From Fidelibacterota bacterium (GTDB lineage Bacteria > Fidelibacterota > Marinisomatia > SCGC-AAA003-L08 > D37C17): 25,889 nucleotides of DNA. The stretch spans positions 1 through 25,889 of the forward strand of contig JABHHG010000208.1 of NCBI GenBank assembly GCA_018671635.1, read 5' to 3'. A program made the position numbers and the translations under genes. Below the pieces are notes generated by a model. That model saw nothing but the letters and a program-made list of their open reading frames with translations. It did not search any database and was not told the origin of the DNA. Positions 23,420 through 25,889 of this stretch are shown piece by piece. The first letter of the stretch is position 1. The number at the start of each line of letters is the position of its first letter.

Positions 23420-24483
23420 AGCTCATTATTTTTCTTTAATTTGATAAAGTTTACATTTTCAAAATTATTAAAATATGATTCTACACTATTGTCTGTGGTT
23501 GTGATAAAAGTTTGATATTTATTATCGATAAGTTGAAGTATTTTTTTACCACGCGACCTGTCAAGTTTTGCAAACAAATCATCTAACAACAATACGGGCT
23601 TTTTATTTGTTTCCATGTGGAGGTATTTTGCTTCAGCAACTTTCAAAACAACTAAAAATATTTTTTTCTCTCCCTGAGATGCTTGGTCTTTGATATCAAC
23701 ATCACCAAAGAAAAAATTAATTCTATCTTTATGTGGACCAACACCAGTAAGGCCCCTAACTTTATCTTTTTCAAATCGTGATTCAAGCTCAAATAACAAA
23801 TTTTTTTGATCTTCAATTTTTAGTGATTTATATTTTATTGCAACTTTCTCTGATGGGATTACTTTTGTCCACATCTCTTTAAATAATGCGTTAAAATGTT
23901 CAAAAAAATCACGCCTATGTTGCCAGATTTTTTGAGCCAATAAAGGCAACTGCTCATCCCACACAACTACTTCACGATAATGTTTGTTGTCCACCAAACA
24001 TTTGTTGCGCAATTTAATAATCTTATTATAGCGCGCTAGTGCATAAAGATAGTCTTTGTTGGAAATTGAAAGAATTTTATTTACATACATCAACCTTGCA
24101 CTATTGCCACCAGAGACAATATCGATATCTTCTGGAGATAAAACGATGCTGGGGAAAACCCCAACTAAATCAGAAATTTTCTCAACAACCTGTTCATTTA
24201 TTTTAATTTTTTTTTGATTTAATATCTTTCTGTATGCAATTATTTTTTCTACTTTTCCCGAAACAATACCCACAACACTCATTGTGTCTGAGTTGATTTT
24301 TTGAATATTTTTTTTATATCCAGCTCTAAAGCTTTTTGAAATCGACAATGTGTGTATGGCCTCAAGTATGCTTGTTTTCCCCACACCGTTTTGTCCATAA
24401 ATCAAATTAATTCCCTCAGAGAACTCCATTTCATATGAAGAAAGTGACCTAACATTTTTTATCTCAAGATGTTTGAGAAACAC
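23404..24483 (-). CDS. recF: DNA replication and repair protein RecF
   Basis: RecF is an SMC-like ATPase that helps load RecA at gaps with RecO and RecR. 359 residues. Walker A lies at 30-38 (GQNGVGKTS), the ABC-type signature in ASQGEKKIFLV and Walker B in PVLLLDDLFAKLD. NVRSLSSYEMEFSEGINLIYG is the standard start. It lies 6 bp after dnaN; its end overlaps dciA. Confidence 0.97.
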   Translation of the reverse strand: MFLKHLEIKNVRSLSSYEMEFSEGINLIYGQNGVGKTSILEAIHTLSISKSFRAGYKKNIQKINSDTMSVVGIVSGKVEKIIAYRKILNQKKIKINEQVVEKISDLVGVFPSIVLSPEDIDIVSGGNSARLMYVNKILSISNKDYLYALARYNKIIKLRNKCLVDNKHYREVVVWDEQLPLLAQKIWQHRRDFFEHFNALFKEMWTKVIPSEKVAIKYKSLKIEDQKNLLFELESRFEKDKVRGLTGVGPHKDRINFFFGDVDIKDQASQGEKKIFLVVLKVAEAKYLHMETNKKPVLLLDDLFAKLDRSRGKKILQLIDNKYQTFITTTDNSVESYFNNFENVNFIKLKKNNELCSVA

Positions 24484-24489
24484 AGAAAA

Positions 24490-25605
24490 TTAATCGTTTA
24501 ATCTAATTGGCATTAACAGGGTTGTTTTTTCTTCTCCCATTTGCTGTTCTTTGGGAAGAAAAATCCCAGCACTTAACGGTGACTTAAAAAGTATTTTAAT
24601 TTCTTCGGTTTTTTGATTTTTTAAAACATCTCCCAGGTATTGTGAATTATAACCAATTGTCATGGGTTCACCTGAATATAAACAGTCTATAGATTCTTTA
24701 CCTGTGGTTATATTCTCAGGATCTTCAGTTGTAATAGTAATTTTATTTATATCCAATGAGAGAGCAATCTGCTTTGTTGATTTATTTGAAAAAATAGAAA
24801 CACGTTTAACTGAACCAGCTAAATCATTTTTATTTATTGTTAATTCTTTTTCATTATCTTTGGGGATCACGCTTTCATAATCAGGATATCTATCTTTAAT
24901 TATTCGAGAGGAAACACGAACACCTTCAAGATTTATCATGATATGGTTTTCTCCAATCTGTAGAGATAAAGAATCGTCTTTATTTAAAAAGGGTTTTAAT
25001 AAAGATAAAAATTTAACTGGAATTATAACAGAGCCGTCAAAAGAACCTGACTTTAATTCAATTTTCTTTAAACGAACCAAACGATGTCCGTCTGTTGCTA
25101 CTGCAGTTAGTCCTTCTGCAGACATATTAATCAAAACTCCTTGTAAGACAGGTTTTAATTCATCTTTACTGGTAGCATAAACGGTGCTTTCAATGATATT
25201 TTGGAACTCTATTGAAGGAACAACTAAATTATTTCCAGCCTCAACAGTTGGCTCTGCGGGAAATTCATCAGCGGGCTGTCCCATAATTGTATATTTTCCA
25301 CAAGTACTTTTAATATTCACTTTCCCAATGTCTGAAATTTCAAAATGTAAAAATTCTTCCGGCATAGCATTGGTTATATCCAAAAGTGTGTTTAGAGGAA
25401 TAGCGATTTTTCCAGCTTCTGCATCTTCAACCTCAACGTTTACTGAAATATAAACCTCTAAATTTGTAGCTCTAATTGAAATTTTCTTGGTTTTTATATC
25501 AAATAGGGCACAACTTAAAATGGGCAATGTTGATCTTGTTGGTATTGCTTTGTTTAAATGCTGTAATGAGTGTAAAAGAGAGGATTTTTCCACTGAAAAT
25601 TTCAT
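24490..25605 (-). CDS. dnaN: DNA polymerase III beta sliding clamp
   Basis: DnaN is the ring-shaped processivity clamp. 371 residues with the three repeated clamp domains: MKFSVEKSSLLHSLQHLNKAI with RSTLPILSC at the start, then KDELKPVLQGVLINM, GLTAVATDGHRLVR in the middle, and YNSQYLGDVLK and the usual PIRLND end (LMPIRL motif). Ribosome site AGGA about 10 bases upstream. First visible gene of the dnaN-recF-dciA-gyrB-gyrA-yggS cluster. Confidence 0.98.
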   Translation of the reverse strand: MKFSVEKSSLLHSLQHLNKAIPTRSTLPILSCALFDIKTKKISIRATNLEVYISVNVEVEDAEAGKIAIPLNTLLDITNAMPEEFLHFEISDIGKVNIKSTCGKYTIMGQPADEFPAEPTVEAGNNLVVPSIEFQNIIESTVYATSKDELKPVLQGVLINMSAEGLTAVATDGHRLVRLKKIELKSGSFDGSVIIPVKFLSLLKPFLNKDDSLSLQIGENHIMINLEGVRVSSRIIKDRYPDYESVIPKDNEKELTINKNDLAGSVKRVSIFSNKSTKQIALSLDINKITITTEDPENITTGKESIDCLYSGEPMTIGYNSQYLGDVLKNQKTEEIKILFKSPLSAGIFLPKEQQMGEEKTTLLMPIRLND

Positions 25606-25719
25606 TTTAATTGTTCCTAGTTTAAACCGGTTGATGTGATGTTAAAATCAATAGGTAATTTTATCTTCAAATAGGGGTTTTATTCAAGACAAATACATAT
25701 AATAAATCCTTTAATAATT

Positions 25720-25759
25720 ATATATATTTATTACTTTATAAGAATATATATTTATTACT
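25720..25759. repeat. 16-bp AT direct repeat in the origin region
   Basis: ATATATATTTATTACT occurs at 25720-25735 and again at 25744-25759, exactly 24 bases apart. The spacing and pure AT content fit a DNA-unwinding element, though simple sequence alone could produce it. Confidence 0.6.
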
Positions 25760-25847
25760 ATTGGATGAATGTTGAAAACTGTTTTTGAAGATAAAAAAAC
25801 AGTATAATTTTCTTGTTCAAACTAACAACAATTAAAGAAAAGCTTTA

Positions 25848-25868
25848 TGTGGACAATTCTGTGAATAA
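25848..25868 (-). promoter_or_regulatory. Pair of DnaA boxes
   Basis: TGTGAATAA (25860-25868) is the reverse complement of TTATTCACA, a match to TTATNCACA. TGTGGACAA (25848-25856) is one base from TTATCCACA. They are in the same orientation, start 12 bases apart, and sit beside the AT-rich region. Confidence 0.55.
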
Positions 25869-25889
25869 GTGAATATTTACAGAATTTAA

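Larger units (their letters stand above)
25606..25889. other. Probable origin (oriC) flank upstream of dnaN
   Basis: No gene is visible in these 284 bases. They include a very AT-rich stretch (about 25697-25760), the kind of sequence that unwinds easily, and two DnaA-box-like sites close to the right edge. dnaN reads away from it, and in most bacteria dnaA lies just upstream of dnaN with oriC adjacent. The dnaN promoter must also be here, but I could not single one out. Confidence 0.55.

Noticed and set aside
1..25889. CRISPR arrays, tRNA or rRNA genes, insertion sequences, prophage
   Set aside because: No regularly spaced repeats, no tRNA-like cloverleaf or rRNA segment recognised by eye, and no transposase or integrase motifs in any frame.

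Overview
This AT-rich window looks like part of a chromosome from a free-living Gram-negative bacterium of the Fibrobacterota-Chlorobi-Bacteroidota (FCB) side, plausibly Candidatus Marinimicrobia (SAR406). That guess rests on the secreted protein with a C-terminal dockerin-like duplication, the outer-membrane barrel and TPR proteins of FCB style, the dnaN-recF-dciA-gyrB-gyrA cluster and the overall base composition. It is an inference; no 16S or other marker gene is present.

Left part (1-3562, + strand): the 3' two thirds of pyruvate phosphate dikinase, then a secreted dockerin-like protein, ending in a perfect 34-bp palindromic terminator shared with the next, converging operon.

Centre-left (3597-10597, - strand): seven tightly packed genes that read as one operon. 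In transcription order they are a putative lipoprotein, a periplasmic TPR protein, an outer-membrane barrel fused to TPRs, a PomA/MotA-type stator subunit, a PomB/MotB-type stator subunit, a reduced FliF-like ring protein and a FliG-like rotor protein. No rod, hook, filament, export or FliM/FliN gene accompanies them. This is the most interesting content of the window: a stator-rotor set without a flagellum, wired to outer-membrane and periplasmic partners, possibly a non-flagellar rotary or gliding-type envelope machine.

Centre (10831-15468): panD-panB-panC (+ strand, pantothenate synthesis) converges on a decaying NAD locus on the - strand (methyltransferase, small PGPGW-like membrane protein, nadA, nadC, nadB). 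nadA and nadB are gutted by internal deletions, frameshifts and a nonsense codon, the small membrane gene carries an in-frame TGA, and nadC alone is intact.

Right part (15574-25889): typA/bipA on the + strand, then on the - strand the replication cluster dnaN-recF-dciA-gyrB-gyrA followed without a gap by yggS, which seems to start at a non-canonical ATT, and a small purine-nucleoside-phosphorylase-like gene. The far right end is AT-rich, holds a 16-bp direct repeat and two DnaA-box-like sites, and is probably part of the dnaA-dnaN origin region.
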